A DNA stretch of 64,000 nucleotides from Halalkalibacter oceani (GCF_023715605.1 NZ_JAMBOL010000014.1:1-64000), one strand, 5' to 3'; shown: positions 53,311 through 62,875, numbered from the stretch's first letter. Made by a program: numbers and translations. The notes: generated by a model not told the origin, from the sequence alone.

Positions 53311-53613
53311 CTATTGTATAGGGTCATGAATCGTTACAAGCTTTGTTCCATCCGGGAAGGTAGCCTCGACCTGGATGTGATCCAGCATTTCCGGAATTCC
53401 TTCCATAACATCATCGGCGGTCAGCACATGCTTTCCTTCTTTCATTAACGTAGCAACCGATTTCCCTTCTCTTGCTCCTTCAAGAATAAAGCAGCTAAGG
53501 ATAGCGGCAGCTTCGGGGTAGTTTAGCTTCAGTCCTTTTTCCTTGCGCTGTTTTGCCAGCTCACCTGCCATAAATAGAAACAGTTTTTCTTTTTCGATTG
53601 GGTTAAGAATCAT
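53311..53613 (-). CDS. ureA: Urease gamma subunit
   Basis: A 100-aa structural subunit, first gene of the operon. Sequence [40 protein letters not shown] and [12 protein letters not shown] fit UreA at full length. GAGGTGAAA lies upstream of the ATG. The ~90-base gap to ureB has no obvious terminator. Confidence 0.96.
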   Translation of the reverse strand: MILNPIEKEKLFLFMAGELAKQRKEKGLKLNYPEAAAILSCFILEGAREGKSVATLMKEGKHVLTADDVMEGIPEMLDHIQVEATFPDGTKLVTIHDPIQ

Positions 53614-53711
53614 GTATGTTTCACCTCACATCTCATGTAAGCTTTTGCTGCTGAATATTCCAAAAGTCATATATGAACTGTAACTTGTAAAAAAAGCGGC
53701 TGCAATAATGT

Positions 53712-53728
53712 TGTTAAATAATCTGACA
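53712..53728. promoter_or_regulatory. TnrA/GlnR box between urease and urea transporter operons
   Basis: TGTTAAATAATCTGACA fits the 17-bp consensus TGTNANAWWWTNTNACA at every defined position. It lies about 100 bases upstream of ureA and 158 upstream of urtA, so it can control both divergent operons by nitrogen status. A partial second site, TGTGAGAAAATGT, lies at about 53780-53792. Confidence 0.87.
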
Positions 53729-53885
53729 TGGAAGTTGGATAGTAAAAATGACATACAGTTGTTAGATATTCAGCCATTTTGTGAGAAAATGTTCTGTCAG
53801 CTTTCCTGACATAAATGCTGTACTTGAGTTAGAAACTTGGTATTATCGGAATTGTTCGAAAAAGATAATAACTGGGAGGTCAAAC

Positions 53886-55169
53886 ATGTTACGGAAAAAG
53901 AAGTGGTTAGCTGGAGTGGTAGGACTGACAATGCTTGCCTTAACGGCTTGTGGCGGAGGAAGTGATGAGCCGACGACAGGAACTGAGGGCGGCACGGCTT
54001 CGGAGGCAGAACCCGGAGAAGAGGTTGAAATTGATGAAAGTGAACAAATTGCTGTAGGAATCCTTCATTCTTTAAGCGGAACAATGGCGATGAGTGAAAC
54101 GTCCGTAAGGGATGCCGAGCTGTTGGCCATCGAGGAAATTAACGAAGCTGGCGGCGTATTGGGAAAAGAAATCGTCCCGATCATTGAAGATGGTGCCTCA
54201 GAGCCTAATATTTTCTCTGAACGCGCGACGAAGCTGTTGCAGCAGGACGGGGTCGATGTCATCTTTGGCGGATGGACGTCAGCGAGCCGAAAAGCGATGC
54301 TGCCGGTAGTCGAGGACAACAACGGACTGCTTTTCTATCCGGTTCAATATGAAGGTATGGAAGCTTCTCCGAATATTTTTTATGCAGGAGCAGCACCGAA
54401 TCAGCAAATTGTGCCGGCGGTTGACTGGCTGCTTGAGAATGAAGGGACAGAGTTCTTCCTATTAGGCTCTGACTATGTGTTCCCGCGTCTGGCGAACCAG
54501 ATCATTAAAGCGCAGCTTGAAGAAAATGGTGCAACATTAGTTGACGAGCAGTACACGCCGCTTGGTCATACTGATTATAATACAATTATTTCCAGGATCC
54601 GTGAGTCTCAGCCGCAAGTTATCTTCAACACATTAAATGGCGACAGTAATGTAGCTTTCTTTAAACAGCTGTCAGATGCCGGAATTACAGCCGATGATGT
54701 GACGATTCTTTCTGTCAGTGTAGCCGAAGAAGAAATTCGCGGTATTGGAGCTGACGTTCTGGAAGGTCATTATGCAAGCTGGAATTATTATCAAACTACG
54801 GACACACCGGAAAATGAAACATTTGTTGCGAAGTATAAGGAAGCATACGGTGAGGATCGAGTGACGGGCGATCCGATCGAAGCAGGATATTTCATGGTTC
54901 ATTTATGGGCCCAGGCTGTAGAAGCAGCAGGAACGACTGACGTTGACGCAGTTCGGGAAGCGGCAGCCGGCATTGAGTTTAATGCGCCTGGCGGACCTGT
55001 TGTTGTCGATGGCGATAATCAGCATGTTTATAAAACGGTGCGGATTGGTCAAATCGGAGCAGATGGTCAATTTACGGAAGTATGGAATTCCGGAGAGCCG
55101 GTTAAACCAGATCCTTATTTAGAAGGGTATGACTGGGCGAGTGAAATCAGCAGCACATTAGCTCAATAG
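53886..55169 (+). CDS. urtA: Urea ABC transporter substrate-binding lipoprotein UrtA
   Basis: A 427-aa extracellular lipoprotein with lipobox LTAC (C22) and an acidic linker. It belongs to the type 1 amide-binding (Leu/Ile/Val) family: [49 protein letters not shown] and [11 protein letters not shown] are UrtA signatures. ATG 53886 follows GGGAGG; the upstream in-frame region to 53781 is leader. First gene of urtABCDE, divergent from urease. Shares the TnrA/GlnR box. Confidence 0.96.
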   Translation: MLRKKKWLAGVVGLTMLALTACGGGSDEPTTGTEGGTASEAEPGEEVEIDESEQIAVGILHSLSGTMAMSETSVRDAELLAIEEINEAGGVLGKEIVPIIEDGASEPNIFSERATKLLQQDGVDVIFGGWTSASRKAMLPVVEDNNGLLFYPVQYEGMEASPNIFYAGAAPNQQIVPAVDWLLENEGTEFFLLGSDYVFPRLANQIIKAQLEENGATLVDEQYTPLGHTDYNTIISRIRESQPQVIFNTLNGDSNVAFFKQLSDAGITADDVTILSVSVAEEEIRGIGADVLEGHYASWNYYQTTDTPENETFVAKYKEAYGEDRVTGDPIEAGYFMVHLWAQAVEAAGTTDVDAVREAAAGIEFNAPGGPVVVDGDNQHVYKTVRIGQIGADGQFTEVWNSGEPVKPDPYLEGYDWASEISSTLAQ

Positions 55170-55188
55170 CAAATACATCATGGAGGCA

Positions 55189-55234
55189 ATGCGGCAGCTG
55201 CTGCCAGTTCAAAGGAGGCAGCAGCTGCCTGCAT
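55189..55234 (+). promoter_or_regulatory. Stable hairpin between urtA and urtB
   Basis: GCGGCAGCTGCTGCC (55191-55205) pairs with GGCAGCAGCTGCCTGC (55217-55232) around an 11-base loop. There is no T-run, so rather than a full terminator it probably protects the urtA message 3' end or attenuates, giving excess UrtA over permease. Confidence 0.7.
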
Positions 55235-55274
55235 ATGCTGATTCTGATTGAGGAAAAAAAGGATGTGATTCACG

Positions 55275-56177
55275 GTGGAAGCACTACTTATCCAGGCGTT
55301 TAATGGGATCAGTTTAGGATCGATTTTGTTGCTGATCGCCCTCGGTTTGGCAATAACATTTGGATTAATGAAAGTAATCAATATGGCACATGGGGAACTG
55401 ATTATGATTGGCGCTTATACGACCTATGTGGTCCAGTCGATCTTTACGCAATACGTCCCTGCGCATTTATTCGATCTTTATTTCGTGTTGGCTATTCCCA
55501 TCGCTTTTATTGTTGCAGCATTAATCGGAATGTTATTAGAATATACGATCATTCGTCATCTCTATGGCCGACCGCTTGACAGTTTACTGGCGACATTTGG
55601 TGTTGGTCTCATTCTTCAGCAAACAGCCCGTTCTATTTTTGGAGCGCCGAACGTCGGTGTCGAGGCGCCGTCGTTTCTTAGAGGCGGAGTGGAGATCATG
55701 TCTGTGACATTGCCAGTTTCACGACTTTTTATTATTGCGCTCGTTCTCGTCTGTTTTGCGATTCTATCGTTTTATCTTTATAAAATGAACAATGGTCGAA
55801 AGATACGGGCGGTCATGCAAAACCGGCAAATGGCGATGTGTGTCGGGATTTCGACGCGGCGCGTGGATGCGACGACCTTTGCGATCGGCGCCGGTATCGC
55901 CGGGATTGCCGGTGCGGCTTTAACGTTAATTGGGCCGATCGGGCCGACGATCGGTACGTACTATATTGTCGATGCCTTTATGGTCGTTGTCGTCGGCGGT
56001 GTCGGGATGCTGCTCGGAACGGTCGCCGGTGCAATGGGGATCGGCGTCTTCAATACAGTATTTGAATACTGGACCAATGCTTCAATGGGAAAGGTGCTTA
56101 TTTTCGCCTTAATTGTCCTGTTCCTGCAATGGCGTCCATCGGGAATGTTTTCATTGCGCACCCGTTCCCTCGATTAA
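55275..56177 (+). CDS. urtB: Urea ABC transporter permease UrtB
   Basis: A 300-aa LivH-type permease with about eight hydrophobic helices. Begins MEALLIQAFNGISLGSILLL, with MKVINMAHGELIMIGAY and IGPTIGTYYIVDAFMVVVVG typical of UrtB. Starts with GTG after AAAGGA at a longer than usual spacing. It forms the transmembrane channel with UrtC. Confidence 0.94.
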   Translation: MEALLIQAFNGISLGSILLLIALGLAITFGLMKVINMAHGELIMIGAYTTYVVQSIFTQYVPAHLFDLYFVLAIPIAFIVAALIGMLLEYTIIRHLYGRPLDSLLATFGVGLILQQTARSIFGAPNVGVEAPSFLRGGVEIMSVTLPVSRLFIIALVLVCFAILSFYLYKMNNGRKIRAVMQNRQMAMCVGISTRRVDATTFAIGAGIAGIAGAALTLIGPIGPTIGTYYIVDAFMVVVVGGVGMLLGTVAGAMGIGVFNTVFEYWTNASMGKVLIFALIVLFLQWRPSGMFSLRTRSLD

Positions 56178-56262
56178 ACAGGAGGATACGGGCCGGTGCC
56201 TGCTGAGGATATGGAGGCTTACGACCTATCAGCAGGATTGATAGAAGGGAGAACAACATATT

Positions 56263-57354
56263 ATGAAGCTATCAATTGCCAATTATTTGATCAGCCGAAA
56301 GTGGCTGTTTCTGATCTTGACGATTATTTTAATCATACTGCCATTTTTTCTGTCAGACTTTCGTGTCAACCTGTTAGGCCGCTATTTGGCATTTGCGATT
56401 CTTGTCATTGGACTTGATTTATTATGGGGCTATATGGGGGTACTCAGTCTCGGACACGGGATTTTCTTCGGACTCGGAGCCTATATTATGGCGATCTATT
56501 TGACGATGGAATCATCAAACGGTGTACCTGACTTTATGATGTGGAACGGCATTACCGAGCTTCCCTGGTTCTGGGCAGTGCTGCAAAATCCGGCTGTCGC
56601 GATTCTCGCCGCTATTTTTGTTCCAATGATACTGGCGACAATCCTTGGATTCTTTACATTCCGCAATCGGATTCAGGACGTCTATTTTACCATTTTGACA
56701 CAGGCTCTTGTGATGGTTACCGTGACGCTGATTATTAGTCAGCAGGATGTAACAGGCGGAACAAACGGGTTAACAGGTTTCTCGACGATATTTGGCTATT
56801 CACTGTCCAACCCGGCGACGCAAAAAGCGCTCTATTATATAACGCTTGCCTGCCTGGTTATCGTTTTTCTCATCTGCACCCGTCTCGTAAACAGCCGCTT
56901 TGGGAAGGCGTTAATCGCTATTCGCGACGGGGAGAATCGCCTGCGTTTCTCCGGTTATGATACGTCGATGTTCAAAGTGCTTGTGTTCTCCATCTCGGCT
57001 GGAATTGCCGGTTTGGCCGGCATGCTGTTTGTTACGCAAGTCGGCATCATTTCGCCGACGATGATCGGCATTATCCCGTCGATTGAAATGATTTTATGGG
57101 TGGCGATCGGTGGACGGGGCACGCTTGTCGGCCCGGTTATTGGAGCGGTTTTAACAAACAGTGCCAAGACGTTTTTCAGTGAGTCGTATCCCGATATTTG
57201 GCTTTATTTTCTTGGTGCCGTGTTTGTGATTGTCGTCATTTTCTTACCTGGAGGCCTGATGAGCCTGCTGGACAAATTAAAAAGGAGAGGAAATGCAAAT
57301 GAAAAACGAACAGTCAACAAAGAAAGCAAAGAAGCGGACTATCCTGCAAGCTGA
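56263..57354 (+). CDS. urtC: Urea ABC transporter permease UrtC
   Basis: A 363-aa LivM-type permease with about ten helices. LGLDLLWGYMGVLSLGHGIF (split at 47-66), GGTNGLTGF and WVAIGGRGTLVGPVIGA are conserved UrtC motifs. GGGAGA lies upstream. Its last 20 codons overlap the start of urtD by 62 bases. Confidence 0.94.
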   Translation: MKLSIANYLISRKWLFLILTIILIILPFFLSDFRVNLLGRYLAFAILVIGLDLLWGYMGVLSLGHGIFFGLGAYIMAIYLTMESSNGVPDFMMWNGITELPWFWAVLQNPAVAILAAIFVPMILATILGFFTFRNRIQDVYFTILTQALVMVTVTLIISQQDVTGGTNGLTGFSTIFGYSLSNPATQKALYYITLACLVIVFLICTRLVNSRFGKALIAIRDGENRLRFSGYDTSMFKVLVFSISAGIAGLAGMLFVTQVGIISPTMIGIIPSIEMILWVAIGGRGTLVGPVIGAVLTNSAKTFFSESYPDIWLYFLGAVFVIVVIFLPGGLMSLLDKLKRRGNANEKRTVNKESKEADYPAS

Positions 57355-58105
57355 ACATACATCGGTTGCCTTTGGTGGATTTTATGCGATTAACGATTTT
57401 TCGATTGAAATCATGGAAGGGGAGCTTCACTTCCTAATCGGGCCGAATGGCGCCGGTAAAACAACCTTTCTTGACGTCGTCTGTGGAAAAACAAAGCAAA
57501 GTCAGGGGACGCTGATGTTTAAAGAAAAGCATGACCTGACAAAGTTGAAGGAATTTGAAATTGTCCGCGAAGGGATCGGCCGCAAATTTCAAGCTCCCTC
57601 CGTGTTTCCGAATTTAACTGTCTGGGAAAATCTTGAGCTTTCGATGAAGCAGGATAAGCGGCTATTTAGCATTTTAAAGGCGAAGTCAACAAAGGAAGAG
57701 AGGGCGCAAATTACGGAAATGCTCGAGCTGATTGGGTTGCTTCCTCATAAAGACGAAATGGCGAGGCTGCTTTCCCACGGCCAGAAGCAATGGCTGGAAA
57801 TCGGGATGGTGATGATGCAGAAGCCCGATCTTCTGATGCTCGATGAACCGATTGCCGGCATGACGGAGGAGGAGGAAGAGAAGACAGGCGAATTGCTGCT
57901 GAAATTAAAGGAGCAGTGCGCGATCATCGTCGTCGAGCATGATATGGAGTTTGTCCGCAAGTATTCAGAAAAGGTGACGGTGATGCATGAAGGGCAGCTG
58001 CTTTGCGACGGGCCGATGGAAATCGTCCAGGCAAATGAGCGCGTAATGGAAGTATATCTTGGACGTAAGGGTGAGGCGAAGGATGTTGCAACTACAACAG
58101 CTTGA
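57293..58105 (+). CDS. urtD: Urea ABC transporter ATPase UrtD
   Basis: A 270-aa ABC ATPase of the LivG type. Walker A GPNGAGKTT (50-58), signature LLSHGQKQWLEIG, and Walker B LLMLDEPIAGM are intact. AGGAGAGG lies just upstream of the ATG. The start lies within urtC and the end overlaps urtE by 23 bases, so translation is coupled. Confidence 0.95.
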   Translation: MQMKNEQSTKKAKKRTILQAEHTSVAFGGFYAINDFSIEIMEGELHFLIGPNGAGKTTFLDVVCGKTKQSQGTLMFKEKHDLTKLKEFEIVREGIGRKFQAPSVFPNLTVWENLELSMKQDKRLFSILKAKSTKEERAQITEMLELIGLLPHKDEMARLLSHGQKQWLEIGMVMMQKPDLLMLDEPIAGMTEEEEEKTGELLLKLKEQCAIIVVEHDMEFVRKYSEKVTVMHEGQLLCDGPMEIVQANERVMEVYLGRKGEAKDVATTTA

Positions 58106-58775
58106 AGTAGCTTATGATGATAGTATCGTCATTCGTGATGTATCGCTTGAAATCAAACAGGGCCAGGTCGTTTGTCTGATGGGACGAAACGGCGTTGGCA
58201 AAACGACGATTATCAAAACGATTATGGGCGTTTTGGCGAATCGAAAAGGAACGATCACGTATAAAGGGGAGGATGTTACGAGTAAAAATCCGACCTATCG
58301 GGCGAAAAAAGGCTTCGGCTTTGTTCCGCAGGGCAGAGAAATTTTCTCCAATCTGACGGTTTATGAAAACATGCTATTAGGGCTTGAGGCGAGAAGCGAC
58401 AAGAAGCGGACGATTGATGAAACGATCTATCAGTATTTTCCTGTATTAAAGGAAATGAAGGACCGCCCCGGCGGTGACCTGAGCGGCGGGCAGCAGCAGC
58501 AGCTTGCGTTTGCCAGAGCGCTTGTGTCCGAGCCTGAACTGCTGTTGCTTGATGAGCCGACCGAAGGAATCCAGCCGAATATCGTCGAGGATATTCAAAA
58601 AGTTATCAAGGACATTAAGGAAAACCAAAAGGAAACATCAATCTTGCTCGTTGAGCAAAGCTTCGATTTCGCCAAAAGTGTCGCCGATTACTTCTATATC
58701 GTCGACAAAGGAAGAATCGTCTATGAAGGCGAGGAGCTAATTGAAGAAGAGGTCAGCCGGCTGCTCAGTGTATAA
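58083..58775 (+). CDS. urtE: Urea ABC transporter ATPase UrtE
   Basis: A 230-aa LivF-type ABC ATPase. Walker A GRNGVGKTT (34-42), signature LSGGQQQQLA, Walker B LLLLDEPTEGIQPN. The ATG at 58083, preceded by GGGTGAGGCGAAGG, starts the conserved MLQLQQLEVAYDD; the upstream GTG at 58059 is rejected. Last gene of the operon, followed by a terminator. Confidence 0.95.
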   Translation: MLQLQQLEVAYDDSIVIRDVSLEIKQGQVVCLMGRNGVGKTTIIKTIMGVLANRKGTITYKGEDVTSKNPTYRAKKGFGFVPQGREIFSNLTVYENMLLGLEARSDKKRTIDETIYQYFPVLKEMKDRPGGDLSGGQQQQLAFARALVSEPELLLLDEPTEGIQPNIVEDIQKVIKDIKENQKETSILLVEQSFDFAKSVADYFYIVDKGRIVYEGEELIEEEVSRLLSV

Positions 58776-58778
58776 GAA

Positions 58779-58845
58779 AAAAAGCAGGGAGAGCCTGACA
58801 GGGGATTGTTCATCACCTGTCGGGTTCACCTGCTTTTTCTTATAT
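58779..58845 (+). terminator. Terminator of the urt operon
   Basis: AAAAAGCAGG(GAGAG)CCTGACAGG pairs with CCTGTCGGG(TTCA)CCTGCTTTTT in a long stem with symmetric bulge, then TCTTATA. Confidence 0.85.
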
Positions 58846-58972
58846 AAAAAATCGGAAAATCGTTTACAGGGTGATTCGAAGTGTAGAGCTCGAGACGGAC
58901 CTATTGGCAATGGATTCACACGCCACAAGCCTGTTTTGAGACCCCCTTCACAACGAAACCTCTGAAAAAGCT

Positions 58973-59003
58973 GCTGAAAAAGTGAAAATCGTACTTTTTC
59001 AGC
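58973..59003 (-). terminator. Terminator of the LLM oxidoreductase gene
   Basis: GCTGAAAAAGT / ACTTTTTCAGC stem (9-base loop) immediately after the stop of the minus-strand gene. Same core as the hairpin at 25874-25908. Confidence 0.75.
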
Positions 59004-59006
59004 CCC

Positions 59007-60026
59007 TTATACTTCAAGCAGCTCTGCGACAATTTCATAGGAGCGCAAACGGTCCTGCTGATCATAGATTTGTGAATTAATGATCATCTCATCAGCTTCG
59101 GTTTCAGCAAGGAATTGCTCAAGCTTCTTCTTGACGGTTTCCTTCGTACCGACAAGGGTCGTACGGGAATCGAGCGATTGCGATAAGCTGGCAAGCTCAT
59201 AGCTGCTAACGACTTCCTCCAAGTTCTCAACCGGCGGCTTCAATGGTGTCGGAGCACCGCGACGCAGGCTCAGGAACTGCTGTTGCTGAGAGGTGGCAAG
59301 AAACTGGGCCTTCTCCTCTGTATCGGCGGCAATTACATTAACGCCGACCATCGCATAAGGCTTCTTTAAAATTTCCGAAGGCTTAAAGTTATCGCGATAA
59401 AGCCGGAGGGCCGGCAACGTATACTCCGCAGCAAAATGGCTGGCAAAGGCGAACGGCAAGCCTTTATGAGCGGCGAGCTGAGCGCTGAAGCCACTGGAGC
59501 CCAGCAGCCAAATCGGAATATCAGCTCCCTCGCCTGGAAACGCGCGCACGCGGGCCGACTCGCCACCGGCAAAATAGCCTTCCAACTCCTCGACAAGCTC
59601 AGGAAAATCTTCTCCCCGGCTCTGCAAAGTGCGACGAAGCGCATAAGCTGTCGCCTGATCACTTCCCGGCGCCCGTCCGAGCCCGAGATCAATCCGACCC
59701 GGATACATCGCTTCAAGCGTGCCGAACTGCTCGGCGATCATTAGCGGCGCGTGGTTTGGCAGCATAATACCGCCTGAGCCGACGCGAATATGCTTCGTTG
59801 CTCCGGCAATATGGCCAATCACGACCGAAGTAGCTGAACTGGCAATACCGGGCATATTATGATGCTCCGCCAGCCAATAGCGGTGAAAGCCCCATTCCTC
59901 TGTATGCTGGGCCAGTTCAACGCTGTTTTTAAACGACTGACTCGCGTCGCTGCCTTCCGTAATCGGAGCAAGATCCAAAACGGATAATGGTATATTATGA
60001 AAATGTTTAGGGGTAAATGAGGTCAA
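59007..60026 (-). CDS. LLM-class flavin-dependent oxidoreductase (luciferase-like)
   Basis: A 339-aa FMN-dependent TIM-barrel monooxygenase of the YceB/YhbW type. It has [19 protein letters not shown] near the N-terminus, [38 protein letters not shown] and [11 protein letters not shown], the family hallmarks. Starts with TTG after AAGGAGG (8-base gap). Substrate unknown; no linked flavin reductase gene. Divergence-free, monocistronic. Confidence 0.92.
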   Translation of the reverse strand: MTSFTPKHFHNIPLSVLDLAPITEGSDASQSFKNSVELAQHTEEWGFHRYWLAEHHNMPGIASSATSVVIGHIAGATKHIRVGSGGIMLPNHAPLMIAEQFGTLEAMYPGRIDLGLGRAPGSDQATAYALRRTLQSRGEDFPELVEELEGYFAGGESARVRAFPGEGADIPIWLLGSSGFSAQLAAHKGLPFAFASHFAAEYTLPALRLYRDNFKPSEILKKPYAMVGVNVIAADTEEKAQFLATSQQQQFLSLRRGAPTPLKPPVENLEEVVSSYELASLSQSLDSRTTLVGTKETVKKKLEQFLAETEADEMIINSQIYDQQDRLRSYEIVAELLEV

Positions 60027-60362
60027 GGTCTTTTCCTCCTTAGAAATACATCCTTCCTAAAAATGATACGGCTTTTTTTCTGCATCGTCCAATTAAACGG
60101 CTTGAGGCAGATGATTCTTTTGTAGCTTGCCCTGTATAAGGAGAATTTAGCGGATATCGGCGAAGAGTGATTTTAGTTTTTGTCATAGGAGGGGGGAATT
60201 GGGAGGAACTCGCATGAATGAGATGGGAAAAGCTACCGTTAAGAAAAAGAAAGGGGGTATGATTGGTTTCCCCCGAAAAGCTTAGAAAGAAAATAAATGC
60301 TTTATGGATCTATTTCTAATATGGGGCGGGATCCTCGGTTATTAATAAAGTGTTCGAATATA
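60027..60362. other. Intergenic region with a possible 23-aa ORF
   Basis: About 335 bases. Besides the short frame at 60214, no gene, terminator with T-run or operator is convincing. A GGGGG / CCCCC hairpin occurs at about 60254-60274 inside that frame. Confidence 0.3.
60214..60285 (+). CDS. Possible 23-aa small protein
   Basis: ATG 60214 is preceded by GGGAGGAACTCGC, a good ribosome site, and opens 23 codons (MNEMGKATVKKKKGGMIGF, then PRKA) before TAG. Basic and short. It may be a leader peptide or chance. Confidence 0.3.
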   Translation: MNEMGKATVKKKKGGMIGFPRKA

Positions 60363-61367
60363 TTAATGAGAACCGCAGGATTTCCGCACAATTAATGAGG
60401 TCGGAAGTTGAATGTGGCGGTTGTACTGAGGATTGCTCATTTTATTTAGTAAGGCATCAAAGGCGGTTTTTCCAATCGTGTCCGGTGGCAAATTGACATT
60501 TGTAATCGGCGGCTCAATAATTTCGGAAGCCTCAAAGTCACCAAATCCAATTAATGAAATGTCATCAGGCCATTTCAATGATAAATTCTTTAAGGCGGAA
60601 ATCGCCCCAATTGTCATCAGGTCACTCTGGATGAATAAAGCAGTTACCTCGGGCTTGCTCTTTAATAGTCGTTCAGTTGCTCTCATTCCACCTTCGACAG
60701 TTCCGAAGCCTTGGGCAAAGTAATCCTCCCTATATGGGATACCGGCTAACTGCAGAGCTTCTTTGTAACCGTTGAGGCGGTCAATTGTCGTGGTAACATT
60801 CGGAAAGTTATAAACGACCCCTATATGCTTATGTCCGTGAGAGAGCAGATGATTAGTTGCATCAAAGCCGGCCTGGTAGTCATCGGCTGTAACACGGGGG
60901 ATAGTCTCCAATTTAGGGTCGTAACGGTTGACTAAAACAATCGGAAACTGTTTGTCAATTAATGGTTGGAGGTAATCAATATTATTTGACGTTGGTGATA
61001 AAATTAATCCGTCCACCATTTGTGAAGAAGTTAGAAGCTGAATAGACTCCTGCTCATAATCAGCCTGCTCGTTTGTATCGATAAAAAGTAATCTATATCC
61101 ATACTCTCGTGCTCGCTGACCAACAGCCTTCGTGATGTTCGTGATATAAGAATCTGGAAAACTTGAAACGATTAAAGCGGCTGTTTTTGTATTTTTCTGG
61201 CGCAGATTTTGAGCAGAAGAATTAGGCACGTAATTATATTTTTTAATCACATCCATGATTTTTTTGTAAGTTTCCTCTGAGGTAGGTTTTGTTCCATTAA
61301 TGACTCGAGAGACTGTAGCTACTGAAACATTTGCTTCCTTTGCAATATCTTTCATTGTGACCTTCAT
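60363..61367 (-). CDS. LacI-family regulator divergent from the TRAP operon
   Basis: A 334-aa LacI/GalR-type repressor. Helix-turn-helix at about 5-26 (MKDIAKEANVSVATVSRVIN), hinge with VPNSSAQNLRQ, and a sugar-binding-like effector domain from about 62. AAGGAGTC precedes the ATG. It diverges from a TRAP transporter operon whose promoter carries a LacI-type palindrome, so it most likely represses that operon until a carboxylic or sugar acid ligand is present. A cre-like sequence lies in its own upstream region. Confidence 0.93.
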   Translation of the reverse strand: MKVTMKDIAKEANVSVATVSRVINGTKPTSEETYKKIMDVIKKYNYVPNSSAQNLRQKNTKTAALIVSSFPDSYITNITKAVGQRAREYGYRLLFIDTNEQADYEQESIQLLTSSQMVDGLILSPTSNNIDYLQPLIDKQFPIVLVNRYDPKLETIPRVTADDYQAGFDATNHLLSHGHKHIGVVYNFPNVTTTIDRLNGYKEALQLAGIPYREDYFAQGFGTVEGGMRATERLLKSKPEVTALFIQSDLMTIGAISALKNLSLKWPDDISLIGFGDFEASEIIEPPITNVNLPPDTIGKTAFDALLNKMSNPQYNRHIQLPTSLIVRKSCGSH

Positions 61368-61384
61368 TTTTTTGACTCCTTATG

Positions 61385-61399
61385 GGTAATCGTTTGCAT
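61385..61399 (-). promoter_or_regulatory. cre/LacI-type site upstream of the lacI-like gene
   Basis: On the minus strand ATGCAAACGATTACC matches the CcpA cre consensus WTGNAANCGNWNNCW except at the last position. It lies 18 bases before the regulator start codon, where bound protein would block transcription. Confidence 0.5.
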
Positions 61400-61537
61400 A
61401 AAATGCTGGAAGATATCCTAATTAGTGCAATAAACTAATTCTAGTATATATGTATATTCTAACATAACTTTTAATAAAAGTGGTAAATTTAGTGCGAAAT
61501 CAAGCGAATTTTGAAAAAAATAATTATCTAAAAATTC

Positions 61538-61566
61538 TTGACTTTATGAAAATAGCAGATTATGAT
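61538..61566 (+). promoter_or_regulatory. SigA promoter of the TRAP operon
   Basis: TTGACT (61538-61543) and TATGAT (61561-61566) with a 17-base spacer, giving an expected start near 61573 and a leader of about 170 bases. Confidence 0.7.
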
Positions 61567-61574
61567 TGTTCCTG

Positions 61575-61590
61575 AGGAAAACGATTTCCT
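61575..61590. promoter_or_regulatory. LacI-family operator of the TRAP operon
   Basis: AGGAAAACGATTTCCT is a palindrome with 6-bp perfect arms around a central ACGA, typical of LacI-family operators with a central CG. It starts at about +2 of the predicted transcript, an ideal repression position. Confidence 0.7.
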
Positions 61591-61683
61591 GAAAAGTGTG
61601 TTCTTATAACATCTACGATTGGGAATGAATTAATTTGATTAAGGAGGCTTGGTTTATTGATCAGCTATTTTTATTTCACTTAA

Positions 61684-61697
61684 TTTAAGCGCTTTCA
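61684..61697. promoter_or_regulatory. cre-like site in the TRAP operon leader
   Basis: On the minus strand TGAAAGCGCTTAAA is very close to the strong cre sequence TGAAAGCGCTTTCA. It lies in the transcribed leader, where CcpA roadblocks are known in Bacillus. It could also bind the divergent LacI protein. Confidence 0.6.
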
Positions 61698-61741
61698 TCA
61701 TCTGGTTCTTAAAAACAAAATCAAAGAAGGAGTGAATAAGG

Positions 61742-62788
61742 GTGAAGAAAATTTTTTTCCTGTTGTTGCTTAGCCTTAGTATGATGCTCGTAGGTTGCGG
61801 TTCTTCCGAAACAAGTGATGACGCAGAAAGCGCTGCGGAGCAATCTGGTCGAGAAGGAGACTCAAAGGATGTGGGAGGTGAAAGTATTGAATTTGGATTT
61901 GGTCATGCGATGGCTCCTGATCACCCAGAGCATTTAGCTGCCATTCGGATGGGAGAAATACTGGATGAGGAAACTGATGGACGGATCAAAGTAAATGTAT
62001 ATCCATCTGCTCAACTGGGTGGATCGCGTGAATTAATGACTGGAGTGCAAAATGGCAGTGTAGAAATGGTAGCAACGTCGACCTTTGGGACGGTAGATCA
62101 GCAACAGTTAGTTGTAAATCTTCCTTATTTGTTTGAAGATTTCGATCATATTAACCGCTTTGTTAATAGTGATATTTCCAAGGATTTGCTTGCGAGATTG
62201 CAGGATCATAATGTTTATGGTTTAGGTTTTTGGACAGTCGGATTTCGTAATATCGGGAATCGACATCAACCGCTTGAAACTCCAGCAGATTTAGATGGCT
62301 TGCTCATTCGTGCGTTTGAGGATGAAATGCTGAAGGACACACTTGAAGCTCTCGGTGCTGATGTAACTGTAATGCCGATTACAGAAGTCTATACTGCTTT
62401 GCAAACGGGCGCGATTGATGGAGAAGAAAATCCATACGTTATTACGGCCACTCAGAAGTTTCAAGAGGGTTACGACTACAAAACAGAAACAAGACACTTG
62501 AACAACTTTGAAATTGTGGCTGCCAATCTCGATTGGTGGAATGGTTTAGCAGAAGAAGATCAGGAAGTGATTCTCACTGCTTACAGCCAGGCGACGGAGT
62601 ATTACAATCAGTTGCAACAAGAGGCAGATGAAACTTATAAGCAAGAGCTGATTGATGAAGGATTACAAATAAATGAAATTGAAGATTACCAGCCATGGAT
62701 TGATGCGGTGCAGCCTGTGTATGAAAAGTGGGAAGGTACTTTTGGTCCTGATTTGATCAACTCTATTAGAGAACTGGGATGGGAGTAA
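61742..62788 (+). CDS. dctP: TRAP transporter substrate-binding lipoprotein DctP
   Basis: A 348-aa DctP-family solute-binding protein. Lipobox LVGC (C19), an acidic linker, then FGFGHAMAPDHPEHLAAIRM, GRIKVNVYPSAQLGGSRELM and the substrate-contact region GFWTVGFRNIGNRHQPLETP in order. Ligands of this family are C4-dicarboxylates, sugar acids or keto acids; LacI and cre control points to a sugar acid. Starts with GTG after AAGGAG. First gene of the TRAP operon. Confidence 0.93.
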   Translation: MKKIFFLLLLSLSMMLVGCGSSETSDDAESAAEQSGREGDSKDVGGESIEFGFGHAMAPDHPEHLAAIRMGEILDEETDGRIKVNVYPSAQLGGSRELMTGVQNGSVEMVATSTFGTVDQQQLVVNLPYLFEDFDHINRFVNSDISKDLLARLQDHNVYGLGFWTVGFRNIGNRHQPLETPADLDGLLIRAFEDEMLKDTLEALGADVTVMPITEVYTALQTGAIDGEENPYVITATQKFQEGYDYKTETRHLNNFEIVAANLDWWNGLAEEDQEVILTAYSQATEYYNQLQQEADETYKQELIDEGLQINEIEDYQPWIDAVQPVYEKWEGTFGPDLINSIRELGWE

Positions 62789-62803
62789 AAATCGTTATAC
62801 GCG

Positions 62804-62852
62804 CTGGGACCAGTTGTTCCAAAGGTTAGCAACTTTCTTGGAACATTCCCAG
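62804..62852 (+). promoter_or_regulatory. Stable hairpin between dctP and dctQ
   Basis: CTGGGA(CCAGT)TGTTCCAA pairs with TTGGAACA(T)TCCCAG. No T-run follows. Likely an mRNA stabiliser or attenuator that raises DctP relative to the permease. Confidence 0.65.
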
Positions 62853-62875
62853 TCAGATTTTAGGGAGGTTTCCAA

